Of a DNA stretch of 64,000 bases, positions 22,408 through 32,387 are shown piece after piece (the stretch's first letter is position 1; each line of letters begins with the position of its first letter). The stretch is from Siphonodentalium dalli (lineage: Eukaryota; Mollusca; Scaphopoda; Gadilida; Siphonodentaliidae). The translations under genes and the position numbers were made by a program. A model generated the notes under the pieces. It did no database searches. It was not told where the DNA came from and saw nothing but the letters and a program-made list of their open reading frames with translations. The stretch lies in NCBI GenBank assembly GCA_032622095.1, contig CP136068.1, forward strand, positions 62,888,025 to 62,952,024. The letters are read 5' to 3'.

Positions 22408-24812
22408 AGCTCAACTTTAATTGTAAAGTTTGAGCTATTGCCATGGCTTGGTATCCGCCAGTGGCAATCTTGGATTTAAAAATTCAATCCTTTAGCATGG
22501 GCTACAGGCTGTAATGTTTGTTTGATCGTTATGAAATTTGTCATGAATGTTAATATTGACATATAGATTGGAACGAGTCAATTTGGGGTCATTCGGCCAA
22601 AAAACATGGCCATCTTGGATTTTACTCTTTGCATGACTAAATCCTTTGGCATGGGCTACAGGTCGTACCTTTGATCAGATCATTATGAAATTTGTCATGG
22701 GTGTTGGCATTGACCAAAAGATTGTAACGAGTCATTTTGGGGTCATTCGGAAAAAAACATGGCTGCCAGTGGCCATCTTGGATTTTACAATTCAATCCAT
22801 TAGAAAGGGTTACAGGCTGGAGTGTTCATCTGATTGTCATGAAATATGTAGATGGGAACGAGTCATTTTGGGGTCAATCGACCAAAAAAATCTTGGATTT
22901 TACTCTTTGCATGACTAAATCCTTTGGCACGGGCTACAGGTTCTACCTTTGGTCGGATCACCATGAAATTTTTCATAGATGTTAACATTGATATGTAGAT
23001 TTTTTGGGTCATTCGGCCATAAAACATGGCCACTGGCAGCCATCTTGGATTTTGATCTTTGCATGACTAAATCCTTTGGCATGGGCTACAAGTCGTACCT
23101 TTAATCGGATCATCATGAAATGTGTCATGGATGTTAAAAATGACATGTAGATGGGGAATGAGTCATTTTGGGGTCATTCAGCCAAAAAACATGGCCGCCA
23201 GCAGCCATCTTGGATTTTACTCTTTGCATGACTAAATCTTTTAGCACAGGCTACAGGTCGTACCTTTGGTTGGATCATTATGAAATTTGTCATAGCTGTT
23301 GACATTGACATATAGAGGGGAACGAGTCATTTTGGGGTCATTCGGCAAAAACACATGGCCGCCAGCGGCCATCTTGGATTTCAGAATTCAATCCATTAGC
23401 ACAGAATACAGGCTGGAGTGTTAGTCTGATCATCATTAGTGCTGGGACGGTTGGGGTTTTTTCCTAACCGGTGTTGTCGGGTATATGAATACACAATCAA
23501 CTGTCCAAATCGCTTCTATAAGCGGCTTCTTATTACTTAGGCCAAAACAAAAAACCTCTTTGTTTCCGATACCCTGCCTGGCTGAGATTTTCTTGCCTGC
23601 CTCAATTTTTTTTTCCAATTTTCTCCAGAAAGCTACATGTAGTCTATAGTTTTATAATACCTGTTAGAGTGTCAATGTGAATAGTTATTGTTTTTCCCAA
23701 TCTCAAAAGCAAAAATAAGTCAGTTATTAAGCTCAGCGTTGGTAGAGGTCTTACTGCAGAGTGAATGAATTGAAGAGACAGCATGTTTTTATCAAATGCT
23801 TGGCTCATATTCAATACACATTGATCTACCATATTCCATGGGACCGTGACTTACACCGTTATATCGCTCACAGCTGAAAGATTAAAAAAAAAAAATCCCT
23901 GCCTGCCTGTCTGGATAATTATCCCAATGTTATCGGAATCAGAGAAGTTTTTTGTTTTGGCCTTACTCTCGTTAATTAAACTTCCGTAAATGATTTCGGC
24001 AACATTTACTCTGGAGTACTACGAGGATAGTACGATCGTTATCAATAGTACGGTTATCCGGTTGTGGCCTCCTCCAACCGGTTGACACGCGTAACCGAAC
24101 CGTAACCGGTTATCCGGACAACCGTCCCAGCACTAATCATCATTAAATTTGTCGTGGAAGTTATTATTGACATGTAGATGGGAACGAGTCATTTTGGGGT
24201 CATTCGGCCATAAAACATGGCTGCCGGTACTCTTTGTATGACTAAATCCTTTGACACAGGCTGCAGGTCGTATCATGAAATTTGTCATGGATGTTAACAT
24301 TGACATGTAAATGTGAACAAGTCATTTGGCAAAAAAACATGGCTGCCAGTGGCCATCTTGGATTTCAAAATTCAATCCATTAGCATGGGCTACAGGCCGT
24401 ACTGTTTGTCTGATCATCATGAAATTTGTCATGAATGTTAATATTGACATGTGGATGGGAACGAGTCATTTTGGGGTCATTCGGCCATAAAACATGGCCA
24501 CCACCAGTCATCTTGGATTTTACTCTTTGAATGACTAAATCCTTTGGCACACCCTACATTCCACTTCCCTCATCCGATCATCACCAAACTTCATATTAAT
24601 CTTGATATTGATCTACTAGATGGAAGCTATCAAATGTTTTTGAATTTCATAGGAAAACATAGCCATCAGCAACAATCCTGGATTTTACTTTATATATCTC
24701 TTCATTTTGATAATCTAGTATTACTTAGACCTTTCAACTTTCCACATTCCTTACCACTCCATTGAAATTTTTCCCTTTCCAAGCTGAGCTACAGTGTCAT
24801 TGACACTCTCAT
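22408..24812 (+). mobile_element. Family A Helentron-like element, interrupted by a hAT-like insert
   Basis: The 5' end AGCTCAACTTTAATTG folds on GTAAAGTTTGAGCT. About nine monomers follow, then a unique 3' block from about 24550 (CACCCTACATTCCACTTCCC, ATCACCAAACTTCATA, ACTAGATGGAAGC), then AAGCTGAGCT, the stem AGTGTCATTGACACT and CTCATT. The same 3' block is in the copies at 4.6, 18.0 and 32.0 kb. A 699-bp element with an 8-bp duplication sits inside a monomer at 23437-24135, so this copy is older than that insertion. Confidence 0.8.
23437..24135. mobile_element. hAT-like non-autonomous element, 699 bp
   Basis: The ends TAGTGCTGGGACGG and CCGTCCCAGCACTA are perfect 14-bp inverted repeats. 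They are flanked on both sides by ATCATCAT (23429-23436 and 24136-24143). An 8-bp target duplication with a (T/C)AGTGCTGGG-type terminus is the signature of the hAT superfamily. The sequence interrupts a family A monomer whose undisturbed form (GATCATCATGAAATTTGTC) is present many times in the window, so the borders are exact. No transposase frame is present, so it must be mobilised in trans. Subterminal sequences near both ends repeat AACCGGT/ACCGG words, which may be transposase-binding sites. Confidence 0.88.
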
Positions 24813-25449
24813 TATTAGCAGTGTAGTAGTGCATCAATTTTATTGTACAAAACATGTTCAAACTGTCAAAAATCCACTTTAGACAACCGAATTATAGAAC
24901 TTTGTCAAAAAATCAATTCCGATATTCTAGCAATAGTTTAAAGAAATGAGCGGAATTCAGTGAGGGGGGGGGGAATATTCTTGCCACATATGGAATTATT
25001 ATCAAACTTCAACAGAACTGTTCAATATCATCCAAGATGGCTACCAAAATGGCAGTGTTCGTTACACCACCAAATGTCGCCCTGGAATTCCATCATGGGT
25101 TAATCGGCTACTTTTCAGTAAATGCACATAGCTTTAATTTCTTATACAAATTAACGGATGTCCTATACTACATACGTGTCATCTCTTCAAATTTCCTGAT
25201 ATTAAGTGAAGAGAAAATCCAACTCTCTATGTGAAATTAGGAAATATGTGTAGACCTTCATCTTAGTTTGAGGGACAAATGTTACCATCTCAATGTCTAG
25301 CCTTCTGTGCTATACTCTAGGCCTGAGTACTAATTGAGAAATATCTGTGGTTACCATATCAAATGGCAATTGATGATGCAGATAAGCGTTGGTGTTACTC
25401 CTTTTCATGACACCTCCTCAGTAGAAAATGCCCATAGTTTTATCATATA
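24813..25449. other. Intron, nothing recognised
   Basis: AT-rich sequence with a G-run near 24965-24972. No exon or element end is visible. Confidence 0.45.
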
Positions 25450-27744
25450 TGGTAGCAATACACAACTATTTATTGTGATATCTATGAAGTGGGGATTGTT
25501 CTTCTCAGCTATACCATTATTCTTGGCAAGCAAGAAACAACACATCCTTGTTTACAAAAAAAGAAACAATAGTAGAATTAATTATATGGCTGCCATTTGG
25601 CCTGCTGGTCTCACTATTAGTTGCGATCTAACCTTGAATTAAATTTCCATGGTAACACAATTTGAACCTCGTTTTGGTGAACTTAGCAGGTTCCAATCGT
25701 ACTGATAACCACGACATATCAAAATAGAAGAGACCCCCATAGGTGGATAATATAATCGTATACGGGGTAGTATCCCGTATCAAGATTAATGTGATATATT
25801 GTGAATACCAGGTTCTGAAATCTGGATGATGATATTCAACAAAGTAGTCCAACCACTTCCGTACCATGTGTGGAGTCCTTTTGTGATGTTACTATAAGTT
25901 ATTGACATCCCGGGACATGTTTATTCAGTTGAAATCAGCATTATCATGCAATAGGCTAGATCCCCGACAGCAGACAAAGTGGTGTGTCTGGTTCTTGACT
26001 TTCCTCAAGTTCAGTTAAATAGTGGTAGCCACACAAAGTGATTCGTCCAGCATACGAAAGATGTCTTGGTATGAAGACAGTAGGCATGTTATGAACCATT
26101 GATAGTATAAAGCAAATTTATTTCTATGATTTAGGCATAGAAGTTTAGTGGGACAATGCATTGCGTTTGTACAGTTCAACAGGAAAGTGGTTATTGGCAA
26201 AGGTTATGATTTTGCTGCCTGTCCCAATTGATTAATGATTATGTTGAAGTTTATCGAAATCAACAGGGACTGCGCAACTGCTCTGCATATCCAACCCTGC
26301 AGTTTAGATGACGAAAGACTGTGAATGGTAAACGTAATATATATGAGCCAAAATAGACAGGCGATACTTATTATATTACCAACCCTGATTATTAGCGGTC
26401 GGCTATCGGCAAAGCCGACCGTTTTGCCGAGGAAAAATTTATTATCCTCGGCTAAAAAATAGCCAAGGACATTATCTGAAGAAATGATAAACAGACACTA
26501 GGCAACGATAACTACCAGGTATATTGTCACCACGAGCTGCCCAACCCCCAAGTTTATTAAGTCAAATGTGTTACCTTGCGGAAAACAATTATGAGATTTC
26601 CAATTTCGGGAAACCGGAAAGAAATATGGTGCATATTGGCGATGTGTATGCTGGTTTAATATAATAGTATTTGAAGTTTTTATGGCTAGCATGTATAGTT
26701 AATATAGTATAGATGGATAAATATTAAAGTATATAGATAGATATAAAATTTATAATCCTGATTTAAACTTTGTTTGATTTAGTTCCGTTTCCGTCTTTGT
26801 GGTATTCCGTGTTTTATATACGCAATAACCGTGAGACCGCAAATCGAACAGACTTCAAACAATTCTGTCCATGCGTATTCTCTTAAATTCACCGATGTTG
26901 CTGAATATATTTGGCGACAAAATTATTCGAGAGGACCAGAGAGCACCATTTTATCGTGTGCAAATATATTTTTAATCGTGTATTTTGGCTTGATGGAAAT
27001 AAAGCGTGATCCAACTGAAAAATCGTAATTTTATTCCCAATGATTCAGTGATTTTATAAATTAGAGACACTCTGTAATCGGTCGGTGTCAAGGCCGTTAA
27101 TTGTGCATAGATCATAGCTGTACTAAACTGTGAAACTACTGAAAGGGTGTGCCTTTGAATGCAGAAATCAAGAAATAGGTAACTGAGTATTTCAAAATGT
27201 GGAAACTTAACAGAAATATTCACTGAATCTATTCAATCATCATTCGATATGTCAATGAATGTTATTTGTTAATCATTTTAAGTACATTTAGTTAGTTAAA
27301 AAAAAAGCCTAAGAGAATGCTGTTTTTGCCTAGGAGAAATATTTCTCCTAGGCATTTTTTTGGCTAGGACATTTTTCCTAATTATCAGGGTTGTATTACT
27401 AATTCCCGTGTTTTGACGAACTATACGGCCACAAGGTGTAGAATCCATTGGTAGTGATGGGTCTTATGGTGTCATGTCATCAGTCTGATTTATTATGTCC
27501 AATATACTCTGGAATCCAGATTCTGAATACTGAATGACCTAATGGGGCAAAGTAGTCCACTAACTTCTTACGACACAATGTGAAGTAATAGTTGGAGTTA
27601 ATAATAGCTCGTGCCGGGCCATGTTGATTCTGAGGTAGAACGTAATCATGAACCAAAGGAAATGAAGGAAGTTGAATTAGCACACGTAACTATGAAGGTG
27701 GCCATTGTTCACTACTATAATAGCATCTTTCAGATCATATTATC
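25450..27744 (+). repeat. Dispersed repeat, copy 2, split by insertions
   Basis: 25450-26080 and 27420-27744 together correspond to copy 1 (20040-21040) in the same order and orientation. The 1.35 kb between them is foreign, and includes the 1014-bp TIR element at 26380-27393. Copy 2 ends where another repeat begins at about 27745; copy 1 continues past that point (TCATATTATATAGGCTG), so 27744 is an insertion or breakpoint. Confidence 0.7.
26380..27393. mobile_element. TIR DNA transposon, 1014 bp, 6-bp TSD
   Basis: The ends CAACCCTGATTATTAG and CTAATTATCAGGGTTG are inverted (two mismatches). They are flanked by direct TATTAC (26374-26379 and 27394-27399). Just inside the left end are two hairpins: CGGTCGGCT/AGCCGACCG (26396-26421) and GCCGAGGA/TCCTCGGC. 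Just inside the right end is a perfect 28-nt palindrome centred on GAAATATTTC. A 65-codon frame in the middle is not a transposase. The 6-bp duplication does not settle the superfamily. Confidence 0.75.
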
Positions 27745-28680
27745 TTACCAATTTTATTTGGAGTATTATTGATAAAAATGTTTGGAAATTTTATTTTTTT
27801 CCCCTCATTCATCACAAGACCATATGAATAATATTTTATTTGAATACATTGAGTGAACAATCTTCAATAAAGTTTTGATCGGAAAGTTCAACAAAGATTT
27901 TAGATTTTCACTTCACGCATTGTAGAAGAATGAGTTACACGTCCCAACGTCACACCAATTCAGCCCTATGTTGTGGGCACGAGGAGTGCCTAGATTAATA
28001 ACCAAATAAATTATGTTGTTAAAGCGCATCGACAAATACATAATCTAGAGTATATTCTCCACAATATAATCGAAAAATACAAAGGAATGGACACATGATT
28101 CAATCCAAATGTTTTATTTAAAAAAAACACTCCCGCCAATAAACGCCCACTGATGACGTGCGCTCAAAATATTTGGACACGTGTTGTCATGTGGGGCACT
28201 TTATCATGGTTATAACTATTACCCATTTGGTAATAAATAAATGACATTCATTGCAAATTCAAACAGAATATATCTTAGATTTAGTGTTAGTATCAATTGA
28301 CCATTTCTCGAGTGTTTCCATTGAACTTATTGATCAGCTGATGACGATGAAAAAATCTCGGAGCCTTGCAGCAATGATAAAATACTGTAAGCACAAATGT
28401 GCATCGGCCGTTTTGTTCTCTCGTTCGATTAATAAAATTATTATTCTCTGCGCTTTAACATTGCGAAATACTCCAGTAAATTGGCCATATCGTGATGTGA
28501 AAAATCAAAGAAATGACATTGTATTACATTAGTTACTTTTATTTGAACACAGAGTTCACGTGACACTTACGCGGCTATTTTCTCGACAGTTTTATCGCGA
28601 ATAAAAAGGTTGCACCCGTTTGGTTTCGGGACATGCGCATGAGCCTGAGAAACGGGAATTTAAATTTGTGTGGCCTGATG
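27745..28680 (-). repeat. Dispersed 0.9-kb repeat; empty site for the 47-55 kb insertion
   Basis: The reverse complement matches 46690-47249 joined directly to 55481-55830, the sequences flanking the big family A array. The joint falls at 28072/28073 (ATAATCG then AAAAATAC). On this copy the family A element is therefore absent, which gives a precise pre-integration site. Frames of up to 93 codons here have a diverged parallel at 46824-47009, but no domain is recognisable. Confidence 0.75.
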
Positions 28681-28712
28681 GCCCTTTCTATATTTATTTT
28701 TTATCATAACAG

Positions 28713-28841
28713 GACAACCCAGATCCTACATCAACGTTGGGAGTCTTTGGTTTGAGTCTTTACACACAAGAACGGGACTTGCAGGATGTCTTCTCTAAAT
28801 ACGGCTCAATTGAGGATTTGGAGGTCGTTCATGATAGACAG
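28713..28841 (+). CDS. tra2: transformer-2 exon: first half of the RRM
   Basis: Acceptor ATCATAACAG, donor GTAGGC, 129 nt = 43 codons, phase 0 at both ends. It encodes [20 protein letters not shown], then [20 protein letters not shown] and DRQ. LGVFGL is the RNP2 motif (beta 1) and [11 protein letters not shown] is helix 1. NPDP...[10 protein letters not shown] is the Tra2-type RRM start. Tra2 binds GAA-rich exonic enhancers through this RRM and recruits SR proteins. The exon lies 10.3 kb downstream of the linker exon, between a dispersed repeat and a Penelope-like element. Confidence 0.96.
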
Positions 28842-29002
28842 GTAGGCTTATATTTATCTCTTATAATGTATTATGTCCACAATATATTTAGTATTTGTAA
28901 TTAGATACATTAGTGATCAAATAGGCAGATTAAAACTCAAGACCCTGGAAGTAGAGATGTAAGGGTATTAAGGTTATCAGTAGAATCCTATATCCGATAT
29001 TT

Positions 29003-29215
29003 GTTTGTCCCCCGACGTTCTGAAAGAAAAGGGGGACTATAGAAACAGGCTCTGTCCATCCATCCGTCTGTTGTACCGTCCTTTTGTCCGTCTGTCACAC
29101 TTTTGAGTACCTTCATGGTGTAATCATCTCCTCCTACAGATTTCATCCCCGAGATTTGAAACTTCAGAATAATGTTGCCCATATATTGAAGATGTGCAGC
29201 AATTATATTTTGACA
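29003..29215 (+). mobile_element. Family E element, 5' fragment
   Basis: The 5' hairpin GTCCCCCGACG ... AAAAGGGGGAC is followed by TCCATCCATCCGTCTG and GTCCTTTTGTCCGTCTGTC, then monomer-like sequence (ATGGTGTAATCATCTCC). The plan matches families A to D but with its own sequence. No 3' end follows; it runs into the Penelope-like element. Confidence 0.5.
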
Positions 29216-29500
29216 GAGTTATTAATCCTTTTCAAGTTTTCGAGGAATGATTGGCGGCATGGTAGGAAGCCCTTGATACCCTTGGCTACTCTGTTGATTT
29301 CCACAGAATACATGATGGACATGATACAATTAGTACTAAAAAATAATAACTTTGGTCTAAACAACAAGAATTTTGGGGAGAACTTTTGCTTGTTCTTACA
29401 TGAGGAAATGGGATGAATCATTGATGACATTCAAGGACAAACCCATGTTTTATGTGCGATATATAGATGACGGATTTGGAATATGGAATATGGTCTATAA

Positions 29501-30115
29501 TCACTCAAAGAGTTCATAGAACATGCAAATAATATCCACACAAATATTAAAGTAGATCTGAGGTACAGCACAAGCGAGATAGAGTTTCTGGACACCTACG
29601 TGAAGATATCGGAAGGGGAAATATACACAGATCTATATTACAAGCCGTCGGATAAAATGATCTACCTGAACCAAAAATCGAACCACCCCGCGCATACTAA
29701 GAGAGCCGTTGTATATGGTCTCGGTCTTAGGGTAAGGAGGATTTGTGTGAAGGAAAAAGATTACAAGAGGCATCGCAAGTTATTGAAGACACAACTCAGA
29801 AGGAGACGATATACCTCACGTTTCATCAAACGGGAACTGTTGAAGGTAGATGGTGTTGAAAGGAAAGACCTTTTGGAACTTAAAACACACAATAAACAGA
29901 AGTTAAAGCGGGTTCCCCTCGTAACAACATATAACGAGTCCTTACCGGGTATTGGTGGAATCTGTAGGAAATATATGGACATTCTATATGAGTCAGAGAG
30001 AATGAAACGGGTATTCGAATCACCACCACTTGTTGCGTATCGACGCGATAGGAATCTAGCGGACATTTTGGTACACCAAAAGATTGACAACTCCCCCTGT
30101 GACATTATGTACTGA
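29501..30115 (+). pseudogene. Penelope RT thumb/connection remnant
   Basis: Uninterrupted frame of about 205 codons with no start codon at its head. It begins SLKEFIEHANNIHTNIKVDL, continues with FLDTYVKISEG and TDLYYKPSDK, SNHPAHTKRAV, GLGLRVRRIC, LPGIGGICRKYMDILYES and PLVAYRRDRNLADILVHQ. These are the expected C-terminal RT blocks of Penelope-like proteins (FLD-V, TDLYxKPTD, HPxHxKRAIPYGxALRxRRIC, PLVAYRRxxNLxDILV), here slightly changed. The YIDD catalytic box lies just upstream in another frame, so at least one indel separates them. Confidence 0.85.
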
Positions 30116-30505
30116 TACATGCAAAACGTGCACTATTGTAAATTCGACCGAATCACTAATACACCAGCTGATACATGTTAAGAATAATGTTAATTGTAAA
30201 ACGCGAAATTTGGTGTATGTACTCTCGTGTAAAAAGTGTGAATGTGCGGTATTTGTGGGGGGAGACAGCTCTCGGAGAGGATCGACGAACACTCCCGGGA
30301 CATGAGGCTGCATCCAGATAAGCCAGTTTACCAACATTTCAATGGGACTGGACATTCTATTAAGGATATGATTGTTTCGGTGGTAGAGATAGTCAACGGA
30401 GGGAAGCAACTTAGACTTATGAAAGAGAATTCATGGATTTTAAGACTCGACACACAAAATGGCAGAGGGTTCAATTCCCGCGCCAGTATGATTATGTCAA
30501 TGTGA
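30084..30505 (+). pseudogene. Penelope GIY-YIG endonuclease remnant
   Basis: Two overlapping frames (30084-30305 and 30242-30505) together cover the domain. The first gives NLVYVLSCKKCECAVFVGG, corresponding to the GIY...YVG strand pair with the zinc-linker cysteines. The second gives RQLSERIDEHSRDMRLH, KPVYQHFNGTGHS and the final W-I-L-R-L. The shift near 30260 falls inside the domain core, so the enzyme is dead. The arginine and glutamate helix (R..ERI.EH) is preserved. Confidence 0.8.
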
Positions 30506-30608
30506 TTCTCTCAATGTGATTCTCTAATGTTATGACTGATAATTTTGACGCAAAATGTTCAACCGATTGTCATTTAGATAAGTAATCTTGTAACATGTAA
30601 CCGAAAGT

Positions 30609-30682
30609 GTATTTTGTATCATCACTGAGGAAGGCCTGTGGCCGAAAGCTTTGATATTGAGCAGCTATTATATATTAAATAC
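30609..30682 (+). ncRNA. Hammerhead-ribozyme-like motif at the PLE 3' end
   Basis: CTGAGGA (30625-30631) fits the CUGANGA core. It is followed by the stem GGCC-TGT-GGCC (30633-30643) and GAAA (30644-30647), then a 3-bp stem GCT/AGC closing a 12-nt loop. The cleavage triplet would be CUA, with the cut after A30667. Outer strands GTATTT (30609-30614) and AAATAC (30677-30682) pair, with GTAT/ATAT pairs further in, giving a type I stem I with an internal loop. One extra A (30632) between core and stem II is unusual. Penelope-like elements are known to carry minimal hammerheads with very short stem III. Activity is unproven. Confidence 0.5.
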
Positions 30683-30727
30683 TGATTTAACCACAAGGCC
30701 CCTCTAATTATTGGTTCAACGACAACA

Positions 30728-32305
30728 TTACTTTGTAAAGTTTGAGCTATTTCCATGGCTTTGTCATCAGTCGTCCGTGTGTGTGTGTGTGCGTGATTCG
30801 TCAACAATTTCCTTTAGCACGGGCTACAGGTTGTACCTTTGGTCGGATCTTTATAAAATTTCAATTTCAGCTGTTGACATTGACATGTAGATGGGAACGA
30901 GTCATTTTGGGGTAATTCGGAAAAAAAACATGGCCACCAGTGGCCATCTTGGATTTCAAAATTAAATCCATTAGCACGGGCTACAGGTCCTACTGTTTGT
31001 CTGATCATCATGAAATCGTCATGGATGTTAATGACATGTAGATGGGAACGAATCATATTGGGGTCATTCAGCCAAAAAACATGGCCACCAGCAGCCATCT
31101 TGGATTTGACTCTTTGCATGACTAAATCCTTTGGCACGGGCTACAGGTCGTACCTCTGGTCGGATTATAATGAAATTTGTCATGGATGTCAACAATGACA
31201 TAGATGGGGAAAATGTCATTTTGGGGTCATTCGGCCATAAAACATGGCTGCGGGCAGCGATCTTGGATTTTACTCTTTGCATGACTAAATCCTTTGGCAC
31301 AGGCTGCAGGTCATACCTTTGGTCGGATCATTATGAAATTATGAAATCCATCTTGGATTTCAAAATCAATCAATTAGCACGGGCTAATGGCCGGAGTGTT
31401 CGTCTGATCATCATGAAATTTGTCATGGAAGGTAATATTGACATGTAGATGGGAACGAGTAATTTTGGGGTCGTTCGGCCAAAAAATATGGCCGCCAGCA
31501 GCCATCTTGGATTTTACTCTTTGCATGACTAAATCCTTTGTCACGGGCTACATGTCGTACCTTTGGTCGGATCATTATGAAATTTGTCATGGCTGTTGAC
31601 ATTGACATATAGATGGGAACGAGTCATTTTGGGGGTCATTCGGCAAAACAACATGGCCGCCAGTGGCCATCTTGGATTTCAAAATTCAATCCATTAGCAC
31701 AGACTACAGACTGGAGTGTTCGTCTGATCATCATGAAATTTGTCGTGAAAGTTATTATTGACATGTAGATGGGAACGAGTCATTTTGGGGTCATTTGGCC
31801 ATAAAACATGGCCGCCGGTAGCCATCTTGGATTTATACTTTGCATGAGCAACTCCTTTGGCATGGGCTACAGGTCGTACCTTTGGTCAGATCATCATGAA
31901 ATTTGTCATGAATATTTTAATATTGAGATGCAGATGGGAACGAGTCATTTTGGGGTCATTCGGCCATAAAACATGGCCGTCGACAGCCATCTTGGATTTT
32001 ACTCTTTTCATGACTAAATCCTTTGGAACACCCTACAGTCCACTTCCCTCATCCGATCATCACCAAACTTCATACTAATCTTGATATTGATCTACTAGAT
32101 GAAAGCTATCAAATGTTTTTGAATTTCATTGGAAAACATAGCTATCAGCAACCATCTTGGATTTTACTTTATATATCTCTTCATGTTGATAATCTAGTAA
32201 TGTTTAGACCTTTCAACTTTCCGCATTCCTAATCGCTCCATTGACTGTAACACATGAAATTATTCCCTTTCCAAGTTGAGCTGCAGTGTCATTGACACTT
32301 TCATT
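30728..32305 (+). mobile_element. Family A Helentron-like element
   Basis: The 5' end is slightly clipped (ACTTTGTAAAGTTTGAGCT, then TTTCCATGGC, CCGTGTGTGTG and GTCAACAATTTCC). About eight alternating monomers follow, then the unique 3' block (ACCCTACAGTCCACTTCCC, ATCACCAAACTTCATAC) and the end CCAAGTTGAGCTGCAGTG, TCATTGACAC, TTTCATT. The element abuts the Penelope-like 3' end. Confidence 0.78.
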
Positions 32306-32387
32306 TTAATTTCTTTAACAAAGCTGCATCGACTTGCCACGTTGTCGGGGGACACTGTGGTTAGCTGACCTTTTATTCTCCCATATA

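Larger units (their letters stand above)
29250..30690 (+). mobile_element. Penelope-like retroelement (decayed)
   Basis: In order: palm segment PLIPLATLLIST / LVLKNNNFGLNN (frame ending 29416), the catalytic box YVRYIDDGFGIW (29451-29486), a thumb region (29501-30115), a Cys-containing linker TDTCKTC, and a GIY-YIG-type endonuclease split over two frames (VYVLSCKKC at about 30212; RQLSERIDEHSRDMRLH at about 30265; terminal WILRLDTQNGRGFNSR). RT followed by GIY-YIG is unique to Penelope-like elements. Frame changes near 29420, 29495, 30090 and 30260 disable it. The 5' part of the RT is missing. The 3' end carries a hammerhead-like motif. Confidence 0.88.

Noticed and set aside
29761-30409. Minus-strand frames of 117-119 codons
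   Set aside because: Shadows of the Penelope RT and endonuclease on the + strand.
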